Source of the DNA: Segatella baroniae B14
GTDB taxonomy: Bacteria > Bacteroidota > Bacteroidia > Bacteroidales > Bacteroidaceae
Direction of reading: 5' to 3'
Assembly (NCBI RefSeq): GCF_022024235.1
Contig: NZ_CP091799.1
Coordinates: forward strand, 1,280,001 to 1,344,000
DNA length: 64,000 bases
Made by a program: the position numbers and the translations under genes. Numbering within the stretch: position 1 is the stretch's first letter; every line of letters begins with the position of its first letter. Positions 8,576 to 17,786 of the stretch are shown here, in pieces. Under the pieces are notes generated by a model that was given only the letters and a program-made list of their open reading frames with translations, did no database searches and was not told where the DNA came from.

Positions 8576-9034
8576 TTATTTTTTAGGTACAAACGTATCG
8601 AATGTTCCATCATCATAAAATACAGTAATCGTAGCAACTCTTCGTTTAGGTTTGTCAACATCTTTTACCACAATATGATTATGTATTTTGGGTGTATTTT
8701 GTACACAATGTGTATCAGGTGTGTCAAATTGCATGGAAGATAGTAAACCAGAATCATCGCTTACTTCATTATCTACTTGATCACCGTTTTGCTCAATAAG
8801 GGTAGGAGCTACCTCTGAAGCTTCATTTTGAAACATTTCTCCCTGACCAAACATAAGCCATGCCAAATTAATGGTAGGGAACTTTTTCTGAATAGCTTCA
8901 ACTGTATTAAGGGTTGGCTTTGTACGACCACCAAAAATATTACTTAGTGATGCTGCAGAGATATCTATATAAGCTGCAAAACTCTGTTGAGTCATATGCT
9001 GACTTTCCATCAATTGCTTGATTCGATCTTTCAT
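8576..9034 (-). CDS. XRE-type helix-turn-helix regulator
   Basis: A 152-residue protein. Residues about 5-55 form an HTH of the Cro/C1 type (MTQQSFAAYIDISAASLSNIFGG, then TKPTLNTVEAI). The segment FPTINLAWLMFGQGEMF is typical of Bacteroidetes XRE proteins. The rest is an acidic linker and a C-terminal beta-rich tail ending VFYDDGTFDTFVPKK. ATG 9034 was chosen over the longer frame because that would place the start ahead of the -7 box at 9091-9098. It precedes pyrKD, which has its own promoter, so a link to pyrimidine control is only positional. Confidence 0.8.
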   Translation of the reverse strand: MKDRIKQLMESQHMTQQSFAAYIDISAASLSNIFGGRTKPTLNTVEAIQKKFPTINLAWLMFGQGEMFQNEASEVAPTLIEQNGDQVDNEVSDDSGLLSSMQFDTPDTHCVQNTPKIHNHIVVKDVDKPKRRVATITVFYDDGTFDTFVPKK

Positions 9035-9090
9035 AATTACAGTAGTTTTTTGTATTAATGGCGAAAAATACTTCTCGCTTAAAGATTTTA

Positions 9091-9098
9091 CAAAGATA
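9091..9098 (-). promoter_or_regulatory. -7 box of the XRE regulator promoter
   Basis: TATCTTTG on the minus strand, 56 bases before ATG 9034. Confidence 0.65.
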
Positions 9099-9121
9099 AA
9101 ATATTTTTTCGAAATATACAA

Positions 9122-9850
9122 TATGTAAATTAAATATTTTGAATTATAAATTAAGATTTATAATCTTTAAATTCATAAATAACATAATTAGCAAAGTGTA
9201 TTTCGATCTTTTAGATTTATAAATGTAAATACAGGTATGTAATACCCTGCAAAGCAAATATTTAGAAAAAAAACATAAAATACTGACTATTCCTCAGTTA
9301 TATTATAAGAAGAATAACCAATATGTAGACATATTGATGATTTACCCCTAAAAAATATGATTTACATAAGTAAAAAGAAAAAAGCTGCACATGTAAGTAT
9401 CTGATTTTCTGATACTTATATGAATATTATTCAAATTGTATAATTATAGGTTTAAATTTTGAATTATTAAGGTTTTATATTTTATAATTTTAATCAACAA
9501 ATTAAATATCTTCTTTAGTTTTATAAATCATACCTATAAACAAGTAAAATCGATTTTATTTATATAAATCACACAAATAAAGATTCAAGAAATTAAATGT
9601 AATAAATTGTTAACAGTAAATCAAATCGAACTAAAAATAATGAAAATCCTTTTTTTTCTAAAATTCACCACAGTACTATACAATTCTAAAAAATACGAGA
9701 ATTTTAGCACGCCAAAAACAACATAACTTACTATATATCAACACTTTATTGCAGATTTTAAACATCTAAAAAGAACGCAATCTAGCTTTAAACAAAGCTA
9801 ATTTGCCCCAAAAATATTCTATTATTTAAAAGAAAACACCTATATTAATA
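9122..9850. other. Very AT-rich gap without recognised genes
   Basis: About 730 bases with no convincing frame and no TAnnTTTG box that I could find on either strand. It contains a small perfect hairpin (TAAGTATC...GATACTTA, about 9394-9418) with no T-run. Nothing identifies a gene remnant. Confidence 0.6.
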
Positions 9851-9851
9851 T

Positions 9852-9895
9852 AAAAAAGGCTCTATTTAACTGCTAACACATGTTAAATAGAGCCT
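9852..9895 (-). terminator. holA terminator
   Basis: AGGCTCTATTTAAC and GTTAAATAGAGCCT are a perfect 14-base inverted repeat; on the minus strand a run of six T follows. It lies 100 bases past the holA stop. Confidence 0.8.
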
Positions 9896-9994
9896 AGAAC
9901 TAGAAAACTTCTAAAACTATTCTTGGAAAGAGAAAGCTACCATCAAAAAAAACATATCCAATAATTAATATGAAATTCCCATTTATCTCACAGA

Positions 9995-11026
9995 TTAATG
10001 AAGAATAAAAAAGACCAATTCTTTCATTAATTCTCCCGCATCTGTATTTGGATTTTTAATACCTTTACTCTTTGCGTCGACCTCTCTCATCTTATCTACA
10101 ATCTGCATTACTTTCATACCAGAATAGTTCTTCATTCCTGTAATATAATCACGAGCTGCCCATCCATTTCTCAAATCCAAGAAATTTGCAAGAGCATCAG
10201 GATCTTGTTTTTGTGGAGCATAGTATGCTACCATCAAATTTTCGAAATAAGAAAAGAGCAAAGGGAGAAAAGAGTACATAGAACCAGCCTTTGGGTTACT
10301 GTCAAAGTATTTTACTATCTGATTTACTTTAAAAACATCTCTATTGATTATTGCATTTCTCAATTCAAATCCATTAAAATCTTTACTAACTCCAATTTCC
10401 TTTTCTACAATTTCAGGTGTTACTCGTCTATCATTTTCAGGAAGAGAGATTAGGACCTTATCCAACTCTGAGGTTAATCGACTCAAATCTGCACCCACGT
10501 GATCAACAATCATCATCGAAGCCTTAGCTTCAATGGTAGCTTTTCGTTCTTTTAAATAAGTTTCTATAAAACCAGGAAGCTCCCTATCACGCAACTTTTT
10601 ACTTTCAAAAATTACACCACCATTAGCCTGAGCTATCGCATAGACTTTTTTCCTTTTATCTATAGTACCGTTCTTGTGACAAAATACCAAAATCGTACTT
10701 TTAGCTGGTTTTTGGAAATATTTCTCTAAAATATCCAAATTTTTTAGATTTTGCGATTCTTTCACGATAACAACCTGATATTCAGCCATTATAGGATATC
10801 TCGATGCAATATCTACAATTTGAGCTGCAGTAACATCAGAACCGAAAACTATTGTCTGATTAAAATCTCTTTGATCGGGCTGCAGAACGTTATCTACAAT
10901 GTAATTTGAAATTTTATCAATATAAAAACTTTCATCACCTTCTAATATATATATTGGCGAGAAATTCCGAGCCTTTAGATCCTTCATAAGAGATCCATAA
11001 CTCACTTCAGATTTCTTTTCTACCAT
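9995..11026 (-). CDS. holA: DNA polymerase III, delta subunit
   Basis: A 343-residue clamp-loader subunit that opens the beta sliding clamp. The N-terminus SYGSLMKDLKARNFSPIYILEGDESFYIDKI is the standard HolA start (PIYILxGdE), and the middle carries ADLSRLTSELDKVLISL, the domain II/III boundary, followed by a helical collar domain (AKSKGIKNPNTDAGELMKELVFFIL). Length is normal. It is transcribed divergently from the HsdR-N-like gene, whose promoter overlaps its own. Confidence 0.93.
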   Translation of the reverse strand: MVEKKSEVSYGSLMKDLKARNFSPIYILEGDESFYIDKISNYIVDNVLQPDQRDFNQTIVFGSDVTAAQIVDIASRYPIMAEYQVVIVKESQNLKNLDILEKYFQKPAKSTILVFCHKNGTIDKRKKVYAIAQANGGVIFESKKLRDRELPGFIETYLKERKATIEAKASMMIVDHVGADLSRLTSELDKVLISLPENDRRVTPEIVEKEIGVSKDFNGFELRNAIINRDVFKVNQIVKYFDSNPKAGSMYSFLPLLFSYFENLMVAYYAPQKQDPDALANFLDLRNGWAARDYITGMKNYSGMKVMQIVDKMREVDAKSKGIKNPNTDAGELMKELVFFILH

Positions 11027-11054
11027 AACCTTGATTTAAGAAAGATAAAATTAC

Positions 11055-11082
11055 TATCTTTGCATGAACAAATGCAAAGTTA
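11055..11082. promoter_or_regulatory. Overlapping divergent promoters (holA and HsdR-N-like gene)
   Basis: TATCTTTG at 11055-11062 (plus) and TAACTTTG at 11075-11082 (minus) face across 12 bases. The plus box rules out the in-frame ATG at 11064 as start of the rightward gene, since it would lie before the RNA start. The two polymerase sites cannot be filled at once. Confidence 0.6.
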
Positions 11083-11087
11083 GCAAA

Positions 11088-11537
11088 ATGATTTCATTAA
11101 ACCTTCCCCCATTTAAAACAAAATTATCAGGCACTATAGAGAAGCCTACCATTTTTGATATTCTACGAAAAAAATATGTTTCCATTACTCCTGAAGAATG
11201 GGTAAGGCAACATTTTATACATTATCTAATTGAAAAACTGAATTATCCACAATCTCTTATGGCTAATGAGGTTAATCTTAAAATAGGTGACAAAAACGTA
11301 AGAGCAGACAGTGTACTGTATGACAAGAACTTACATCCTCAAATGATTATCGAATATAAAGCACCACACATAAAAATTACACAAAAGGTATTTGATCAAA
11401 TTACTGTATACAATATGCTATTACATGTTGATTATTTAATTGTATCAAATGGCATTCAACACTATATTTGCAAAATAGATTATAAAAACCAAAAATATAT
11501 ATTTCTAAAAGAGATCCCAAAATATGAAAATATTTAA
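11088..11537 (+). CDS. HsdR N-terminal-domain-like nuclease-fold protein
   Basis: A 149-residue protein resembling the N-terminal domain of type I restriction R subunits. It has a PD-(D/E)xK layout: VRADSVLYD (metal-binding Asp) and MIIEYKAP (E-x-K), then FDQITVYNMLLHVDYLIVSNG. Stand-alone copies beside holA are common in Bacteroidetes in my recollection; no methylase or specificity subunit is near, so it is not a restriction system by itself. Its real role is unknown. Start ATG 11088 chosen because of the promoter position. Confidence 0.8.
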   Translation: MISLNLPPFKTKLSGTIEKPTIFDILRKKYVSITPEEWVRQHFIHYLIEKLNYPQSLMANEVNLKIGDKNVRADSVLYDKNLHPQMIIEYKAPHIKITQKVFDQITVYNMLLHVDYLIVSNGIQHYICKIDYKNQKYIFLKEIPKYENI

Positions 11538-12656
11538 CATTATATACAGGAATGAATTTAAAAGAAAGAATTAAAGTTTTCAATTAACTAATACTATTTC
11601 TGTAGAATAAAGAAAGTGAAACAAGAATTGAAAGCATCCCTCCAAAAAACGAATATAATATAGACGTAAAGTATTAACTCTAGCCATTTAATACTCGTAA
11701 GCTAAGATTTATGATACTACAAAGAGCACTTCTTTTAGCAACAAAGAGCATTTTAAAGCCATTACAGACTATAAATAATAGAGAAACATACTCTGCTAAC
11801 ATTTTATTAAAACAACCTCTCTGAAAGCATTATTTACAGCTTCTAGAATAAAACCACTAAGGAAACCCTCCTCCATTAATAATACACTAACAAAACCAGG
11901 AGAAAAGATGCGGTAACAATACCAAAACAAAGAAAATGATTATCCTACACTATTTTAAACATTAATTACTAATAGATTTATTTCAAAATCCATATATCAC
12001 TCACTATTTATAGATTATACATTATACAATAAGTTGATTTATAAAAAGAATATTTCTCATTAATATACTAATAATAAAAACATTAATATCTTAATGCATT
12101 ATCTATTAATCGCTTATGAATATATTATTAATGATTGTTCTATATTTAAATACATCATTAATAAACACTACAACAGATAGATTTTACATTTAACAATATA
12201 TAAATATAACTATTGATGATTTATAGTTATATATATTTATCATTTATTAATTTCAATATTTTTAAACTCACGAATAAACAAGAAGCAAGATTTAAGACCA
12301 ACTCTAGCTATTATTATGGTATTACAAGAATCGAAATACAATCACCCCCAAAAAACTATTTATCAATTCATTATATTATGATTTATTGATTTGTCATAAA
12401 TAGCTATAATTTTCAGTCACAAAAAGTTATTTTAGTTATCCATCTTGCTTATATGGCAGCTTTTTAGTAGAATGCCGATAAAATACAAAGAATAATTAAA
12501 GTAATTGGAGGATTACATTTGAAAAAGACAACTAGATATCGCATATAATCAGCAATTAAAAGTTGTATCTTTGACAATAAAAAGTTTTAGCAGGTATAAA
12601 TTAATTAATAATTCTAATGACAAAGTTTTAGTTGGTTCTATGAAAAAGCATAAACT
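11538..12656. other. Long AT-rich gap with ATTAAT-dense core
   Basis: About 1.1 kb with no supported gene. Between about 11950 and 12260 the motif ATTAAT or its near forms occur repeatedly. A TATCTTTG box on the plus strand (12566-12573) could start a short RNA ending at the hairpin 12657-12686, but it lacks a -33 element and only a poor T-run follows in that direction. No protein remnant was recognised in six frames. Confidence 0.55.
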
Positions 12657-12686
12657 AAAAAAAGAGAATAGTCCAACTATTCTCTT
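12657..12686 (-). terminator. Terminator of the patatin-like gene
   Basis: AAGAGAATAGT and ACTATTCTCTT form an 11-base stem with a three-base loop; on the minus strand seven T follow immediately, seven bases after the stop codon. Confidence 0.85.
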
Positions 12687-12692
12687 AACATA

Positions 12693-13538
12693 TTATACCA
12701 TAAAGCTAATAATATCATCTAATCGATTTTCTGCCACTCTTCTACCCAGCTCATACGTTATCTGCATTTCTTCTGGATCATGCGATATATGTCCAATGGC
12801 CAATTTATTTGCCGGTCTCATCACTAAAATATTACCTTTTTTCTCTTCTACAGCAAGATAATCTAACTCAAAATTATACATTTCATGACGCCGAGCCATC
12901 GCATCAATAAATCTTGGATATTTACGGAGCACTATCTTCATCAGTGGCATTAACTTATTTTTCTGTTTAATAAACCCTTCAGGTTGGGTAAGTACCACCA
13001 CATTCTGTTGAAAACCCTTTTGCTGAAAAAAACGTAATGGTATCGAATCAGCAACTCCCCCATCGAGAAATTTTCGATTATTGATATTCACAATCTTCGA
13101 AGCCAAGGGCATAGATGCCGAAGCACGAATATATTCTAGACTTTCATAATCAACTTTATCTATCTTTTGATAAACAGGTTCACCAGTTTCTACATCCGTG
13201 CAAACTATCCAAAATTCCGTTTTATTTTCCTGGAAAGTTTTCACATCAAAAACATCAATATATTCTGGCATATAATGGTAGTCAAATTCGCCACCAAAAT
13301 AATCACCAGTTAGAAACCAAGATCGAAGAGAAGCATATCTCCAATCATGAGCTAGTTTTTTGTTATACCGTATCACACGCCCAGGTTGACGTGATATAAT
13401 ATTACAGCCAAAACAGGCTCCAGCTGAAACACCAACAACACCATCAAACTCTATTTTCTGCTCCATCAAGACATCCATGACACCTGCAGAAAATAATCCA
13501 CGAAGCGCACCTCCTTCTAATACAAGTCCTTTCTTCAT
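12693..13538 (-). CDS. Patatin-like phospholipase
   Basis: A 281-residue lipid acyl hydrolase. The oxyanion-hole loop GGALRG is near residue 9, the nucleophile serine lies in GVSAG near residue 38, and the catalytic aspartate is in LDGGVADS. A Ser-Asp dyad should hydrolyse phospholipid or other acyl esters in the cytoplasm, since no signal peptide is visible. The start MKKGLVLEGG (13538) was preferred to ATG 13553 because the -7 box at 13563-13570 would leave only a few bases before the latter. It is a single-gene unit. Confidence 0.88.
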   Translation of the reverse strand: MKKGLVLEGGALRGLFSAGVMDVLMEQKIEFDGVVGVSAGACFGCNIISRQPGRVIRYNKKLAHDWRYASLRSWFLTGDYFGGEFDYHYMPEYIDVFDVKTFQENKTEFWIVCTDVETGEPVYQKIDKVDYESLEYIRASASMPLASKIVNINNRKFLDGGVADSIPLRFFQQKGFQQNVVVLTQPEGFIKQKNKLMPLMKIVLRKYPRFIDAMARRHEMYNFELDYLAVEEKKGNILVMRPANKLAIGHISHDPEEMQITYELGRRVAENRLDDIISFMV

Positions 13539-13562
13539 ATTTTTAATTTTCATGAGAAATTA

Positions 13563-13570
13563 CAAAGGTA
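13563..13570 (-). promoter_or_regulatory. -7 box of the patatin-like gene
   Basis: TACCTTTG on the minus strand, 24 bases before the chosen start. Confidence 0.6.
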
Positions 13571-13699
13571 CATATAAAAATGGAAATGCAAGAGCGCTTT
13601 TTATTTTTTATAGAGATAAACAAATTGACATACATCAAGCCTACTACCATATAATAAGGCAATTACTTTTCGTTCAAAAGGTAATCCACCTAAAAGATG

Positions 13700-13707
13700 T
13701 AACTTTG
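13700..13707 (+). promoter_or_regulatory. -7 box of the MATE transporter gene
   Basis: TAACTTTG, 112 bases upstream of the MATE ATG, leaving a leader of about 105 bases. Confidence 0.5.
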
Positions 13708-13819
13708 CAGCCAAATAAGATTATTAACAATATACAGACAAGCAATAAGGGATGATTACAATTAAAATTTACTATTATAAGTAAAATGGTCATACATCCT
13801 GAACAACTAATCTCAAAAT

Positions 13820-15163
13820 ATGAATCAGAAAGCTAATCAAATCGATATGCTACACGGCCCTTTATTGGGAAAAATTATTAAGTTTGCAATTCCATTTGCA
13901 GCAAGCAGCATTCTACAACAACTATTCAATACAGTAGACGTTGCTGTCGTTGGACGATTTGCTAACAGCGAAGCTTTAGCTGCCGTTGGAGCTAATACAT
14001 TTATCATCAATCTGATGATAAATCTATTTATAGGTATATCTATAGGAGCTAATGTCATATTAGCTAATCATATAGGACAACATGACGATACCAAAATAAA
14101 ACACGCAATAAGTACCACATATAGTCTAGCACTTATCAGTGGTACCATTCTTCTTGCCCTCGGTTTACTATTATCTGATCCAATACTAAAGGCTATGGGT
14201 ACACCAAGAAATATTATTCATGCAGCAACGACCTATCTTAGAATTTATTTTCTTAGTGCACCATTCTTCATGACATACAATTTTGGAGCTGCCATTTTAA
14301 GGAGCAAGGGCGATACCCGACGGCCTCTCTACATTCTATTAGCAGCAGGCGTCTTGAATACAATTCTCAACCTTATTTTAGTAATCGTGTTTAAGATGAA
14401 TGTAGCTGGCGTTGCCATTGCTACCGGCATTGCCAATGCTTTTAGCGCTGCAGCAATAATATGGCTTTTACTCCATGAGAACGGAGCTTTTCGATTACAT
14501 CCCAGCCAGCCAAAAATCTATACAACGGAATTAAAACACATTCTAAAGATAGGTATACCAGCAGGTTTACAAGGAATGGTATTCTCATTCAGCAACGTAT
14601 TTGTCCAAACTGCTATTAATAGTTACGGTTCTGCAGCAATAGCTGGAGCATCTATATCTCAGACATTTGACAGTTATTGTTATTACCTGATGTTAGCTTT
14701 TAGCGGAGCTGCTGTTACTTTTACAGGACAGAACTACGGAGCAGCAAAGTACGATAGATGCAAACACATATTTTGGATATGCTTTATAAATGGAGCTTTA
14801 GTATGCTTTATCGCCAACATGCTCTTCATTACATTTGCAGATTCAGTATTGAATCTATTCACGACAGATGGAAACGTGATAAAATATGCCAAATTACGAA
14901 TGGACTATGTTTTAATATTCCAATCGATAGCTGCATGTTATGACATACCTGCATCATCTATGAGAGGATTTGGATATTCACTCACACCAGCCTTGCTTAC
15001 AATCATAGGAACATGCTTGCTCCGTTTAACATGGATAACCTTCATATGTCCAATATGGCCAGGGTTTGGACATCTTATGTTATGCTATCCTATTTCATGG
15101 TGTCTAACCAGCATTTTAGTTGGCTGCACATATATATCCAAATGGCATCAATCACTATGCTAA
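13820..15163 (+). CDS. MATE family efflux transporter
   Basis: A 447-residue inner-membrane protein with about twelve hydrophobic segments in two repeated halves. The start region MLHGPLLGKIIKFAIPFAASSILQQLFNTVDVAVVGRF is characteristic of the DinF/NorM-like MATE group, with the matching second-half segment HILKIGIPAGLQGMVFSFSNVFVQTAINSYG. Such pumps export drugs or metabolites in exchange for sodium or protons; substrate unknown. It stands alone on the plus strand behind a promoter box. No clear terminator follows before the small membrane-peptide unit. Confidence 0.92.
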   Translation: MNQKANQIDMLHGPLLGKIIKFAIPFAASSILQQLFNTVDVAVVGRFANSEALAAVGANTFIINLMINLFIGISIGANVILANHIGQHDDTKIKHAISTTYSLALISGTILLALGLLLSDPILKAMGTPRNIIHAATTYLRIYFLSAPFFMTYNFGAAILRSKGDTRRPLYILLAAGVLNTILNLILVIVFKMNVAGVAIATGIANAFSAAAIIWLLLHENGAFRLHPSQPKIYTTELKHILKIGIPAGLQGMVFSFSNVFVQTAINSYGSAAIAGASISQTFDSYCYYLMLAFSGAAVTFTGQNYGAAKYDRCKHIFWICFINGALVCFIANMLFITFADSVLNLFTTDGNVIKYAKLRMDYVLIFQSIAACYDIPASSMRGFGYSLTPALLTIIGTCLLRLTWITFICPIWPGFGHLMLCYPISWCLTSILVGCTYISKWHQSLC

Positions 15164-15291
15164 GAACTTTCTTTAAATAAAGAGGTGTCTTGTATGAAAA
15201 TAAAAGCAAAATCGCCTAAAAATATTTTTTTTAATAAACAAAGATAGATTTTCGTTATAAATACTTGCAACTCTGTAACATTTTGACTAAT

Positions 15292-15321
15292 TTTGTAACC
15301 GAGAAATACAAATTATATTTG
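15292..15321 (+). promoter_or_regulatory. Promoter of the 22-residue peptide gene
   Basis: TTTG (15292-15295), 18 bases, TATATTTG (15314-15321). A good match to the housekeeping consensus within a region without any other plus-strand gene. Confidence 0.7.
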
Positions 15322-15348
15322 CGATTAGCATAAACCAGAAAACTTCAC

Positions 15349-15417
15349 ATGAAAAAACAAAAAATTCTATTCGTATTTATTCTTGTTACAGCAGCATTGT
15401 GGCTGCTCAATTTGTAA
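15349..15417 (+). CDS. 22-residue single-span membrane peptide
   Basis: ATG 15349 to TAA 15415-15417 encodes MKKQKILFVF followed by ILVTAALWLLNL. Three lysines at the start and a 17-residue hydrophobic stretch predict one short membrane span with the N-terminus inside. A consensus promoter ends 28 bases before the ATG and a strong terminator follows 35 bases after the stop, so the gene is a complete unit of about 165 bases. The layout resembles type I toxin peptides or other small membrane regulators; no antisense promoter was identified, so that class is not established. Function unknown. Confidence 0.6.
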   Translation: MKKQKILFVFILVTAALWLLNL

Positions 15418-15451
15418 ATTCAAAATGTTCACAACATCTTAAAAGAAGCAA

Positions 15452-15496
15452 TTAAGGTTCCTATGCATTAGCAAAGGAACCTTAACTATTTTTATC
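15452..15496 (+). terminator. Terminator of the small membrane-peptide gene
   Basis: TTAAGGTTCCT pairs perfectly with AGGAACCTTAA around a 12-base loop, then CTATTTTTAT. Confidence 0.85.
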
Positions 15497-15534
15497 TAAG
15501 TCACTCTTGTTTTAGAATATCTTAGAACACTCAT

Positions 15535-15999
15535 TTATTTAAAATAATAGAGGAAAGTAGCCTCACCCTTTAATGCTGGTTTTCTTTGACCCTCCACTTC
15601 CATCTGGAAGTCTATGGTAGCCTTACAGATACCACGAAGATTCTCTATACTTGCCAACTTAGTCACAAGGCGCAACTTACTTCCTACTGGCACAGGGATA
15701 CCGAAACGCATCTTATCCATACCATAATTTACCATCATTGTGAGGTTATTAACTTCGATAATCTGATTCCAGAAATAAGGAAGTAATGACAAAGTAAGAT
15801 ATCCATGAGCTATAGTACTCTTATAAGGACTCTCCACCTTAGCACGATCAACATCAACATGAATCCATTGATGATCGAGTGTTGCATCAGCAAAAGCATT
15901 AATACGCTCTTGATCTACCTTCAACCACTCTGACGTACCGAGTTCCTTGCCTAAATAAGAGGCAAACTCATCATAGCTATTTACAATTAATTTTCCCAT
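15535..15999 (-). CDS. MaoC-like hot-dog dehydratase
   Basis: A 154-residue hot-dog-fold protein of the (R)-specific enoyl-CoA hydratase type. The catalytic loop DATLDHQWIHVDVDRA carries the Asp and His of the family, followed by IAHGYLTLSLLPYF. Such enzymes hydrate trans-2-enoyl-CoA or related thioesters; the natural substrate is not clear here. It follows the zinc-ribbon gene by 15 bases in the same direction and so probably belongs to the nif3 operon. Confidence 0.9.
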   Translation of the reverse strand: MGKLIVNSYDEFASYLGKELGTSEWLKVDQERINAFADATLDHQWIHVDVDRAKVESPYKSTIAHGYLTLSLLPYFWNQIIEVNNLTMMVNYGMDKMRFGIPVPVGSKLRLVTKLASIENLRGICKATIDFQMEVEGQRKPALKGEATFLYYFK

Positions 16000-16014
16000 G
16001 GTTACATTATATAA

Positions 16015-16848
16015 TTATTCTGCCTCTTCGTCGTCAGCTTTTTTCTTACGAATAACACGCTTACGCTTAGGCTTTTCTTCCAAACCTGGAGCTGCTACCT
16101 TTACACCTGCCAATTCAGGATCAATAAGAATACGACCACAGTACTCACAAACAATGATTTTCTTATGCATCTTAATATCTAGCTGGCGCTGAGGTGGAAT
16201 CTTATTGAAGCAACCACCACATGCATCACGCTGTACATACACGATACCCAAACCATTACGAGCACCCTTACGAATACGCTTGAAACTAGTCAACAATCTT
16301 GGTTCTATCTTCTTTTCTAATTCTGCAGCCTTCTCTTTTAAGAGCTCTTCTTCCTCACGAGTTTCCTGCATAATGTCATCAAGCTCAGCCTGTTTGCTCT
16401 CGAGAGCAGAAGTACGATCCTCAATTTTACGACGAGTTTTCTCTAACTCTGCAGTTTTATCTTCTACCTTAAACTGAGCCTCTTTAATTTTCTTATTACA
16501 AAGTTCTATTTCCAAAGTTTGGAATTCGATTTCCTTTGTAAGAGTATCATATTCTCGGTTATTAGCAACAGTATCAAGCTGCATTTTATAACGCTCAACA
16601 CTTGCTTCAGCATCCTCTATTTCGCCTTTCTTCTGAATAACGGCACGACGGAAATCTTCAATTTCTCTTCCGATTTTCTCTTCATGAGTATGAAGACCTT
16701 CGATTTCGTCTTCCAAGTCTTTTACTTCCAATGGAAGTTCACCTCTTAAAGCACGCTTTTCGTCTATCTGACTCAAAGTAGTCTGAAGCAGGAAGAGGGT
16801 TTTCAATTTCTCTTCAACTGTCAAATCTGTTGGATCTTTCTTTGCCAT
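16015..16848 (-). CDS. Coiled-coil protein with C4 zinc ribbon
   Basis: A 277-residue protein. Residues about 15-190 form a long charged coiled coil; then CGGC (near 215) and CEYC (near 238) form a C4 zinc ribbon with the conserved GGCFNKIPPQRQLDI between. The tail is Lys/Glu-rich. This is the conserved zinc-ribbon family found next to nif3 in many bacteria; its molecular role is unresolved, with nucleic-acid or ribosome binding suggested by fold only. It lies 56 bases downstream of nif3, consistent with one operon. Confidence 0.88.
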   Translation of the reverse strand: MAKKDPTDLTVEEKLKTLFLLQTTLSQIDEKRALRGELPLEVKDLEDEIEGLHTHEEKIGREIEDFRRAVIQKKGEIEDAEASVERYKMQLDTVANNREYDTLTKEIEFQTLEIELCNKKIKEAQFKVEDKTAELEKTRRKIEDRTSALESKQAELDDIMQETREEEELLKEKAAELEKKIEPRLLTSFKRIRKGARNGLGIVYVQRDACGGCFNKIPPQRQLDIKMHKKIIVCEYCGRILIDPELAGVKVAAPGLEEKPKRKRVIRKKKADDEEAE

Positions 16849-16904
16849 AATGATATAATTTATGTAATTCTATTATCTTTATTATTTTCTTTTATAACTA
16901 TTTA

Positions 16905-17717
16905 TTAAAGATAGATAATCGGATTGGTATTAATCTCAGATAATACACATCTTACACCAGGACATTTTTCTTCGATAATCTGCTTAAAGATCTCCCTAGT
17001 ATACTGTTCACTCTGATAGTGACCGATTACGCAGATCTGAATTTCCTGATCATGTCCAAAGTATTCATGATAATGCATTTCACCAGTGATAAAAGCATCT
17101 GCCCCTGCTGCAATAGCCGTATCGAGCATAAAGCTACCAGCTCCACCGCATAAAGCAACTTTTTTTATTTCTCGCCGAAGAAGCTGATTGCACTGTACAC
17201 ATTCTACTTCAAACTGTTTACGAAGCATCAAAACCAAATCGTCTGCAGCTAGGGGGGTAGAAAATTCTCCTATAATCCCCTCGCCACCAACCAACTGACT
17301 TTCTTCATCAGAAAAGCATTCATCGAGATGTTGAGTTTTGCCTAGGAACTGAATATTTTCAAGTCCCATCTTTTCAGCTATTTTGAAATTGACACCACCA
17401 AAAGCACTATCCATATTCGTATGCATGCTTACGATAGCAATATCATTCTTTATAGCTTTCATGACAGTACGCTGTACATAATCCTCACCAGTAATACGAC
17501 GAAGCTTATGGAAAATAAGAGGATGATGACTTACAATTAGGTTACACCCCTTTGCTATAGCCTCATCAACGACACATTCCGTCACGTCAAGACACAATAA
17601 AGCCCCTGAGACTTCCGCCTCTGTTAATCCACATTGCAAGCCTGCATTATCATAGCTTTCCTGCAAGGGCAGAGGCGCGAACTGTTCAAGGGCATTGATC
17701 ACCTTTAATATTTTCAC
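16905..17717 (-). CDS. Nif3-like dinuclear metal-centre protein
   Basis: A 270-residue member of the Nif3/YbgI family. Metal-binding elements are visible: CNLIVSHHPLIFHKLRRI, MHTNMDSAFGGVNF, FITGEMHYHEYF and the C-terminal GHYQSEQ. These proteins form hexameric rings with two metals per subunit; a GTP cyclohydrolase-like activity has been proposed, but the cellular role is unsettled. The extra PII-like insert of longer homologues is absent or short here. It opens the nif3/zinc-ribbon/maoC operon. Confidence 0.9.
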   Translation of the reverse strand: MKILKVINALEQFAPLPLQESYDNAGLQCGLTEAEVSGALLCLDVTECVVDEAIAKGCNLIVSHHPLIFHKLRRITGEDYVQRTVMKAIKNDIAIVSMHTNMDSAFGGVNFKIAEKMGLENIQFLGKTQHLDECFSDEESQLVGGEGIIGEFSTPLAADDLVLMLRKQFEVECVQCNQLLRREIKKVALCGGAGSFMLDTAIAAGADAFITGEMHYHEYFGHDQEIQICVIGHYQSEQYTREIFKQIIEEKCPGVRCVLSEINTNPIIYL

Positions 17718-17740
17718 GCTAAAATTTTTATTTTAGAATG

Positions 17741-17748
17741 CAAAGATA
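17741..17748 (-). promoter_or_regulatory. -7 box of the nif3 operon
   Basis: TATCTTTG on the minus strand, 23 bases before the nif3 ATG. Confidence 0.65.
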
Positions 17749-17786
17749 ATCATTTTTTGCGAATAGCGAAAATATTTTATGCTTTT

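Noticed and set aside
9394..9418. Perfect small hairpin TAAGTATC...GATACTTA
   Set aside because: No T-run, promoter or gene beside it; likely chance in AT-rich DNA.
11243..11251. Perfect DnaA box TTATCCACA
   Set aside because: A single box inside a coding region; no cluster of boxes or dnaA/dnaN genes, so not an origin.
12571..12861. 96-residue plus-strand frame
   Set aside because: Starts with TTG inside a -7 box and runs antisense through the patatin gene end.
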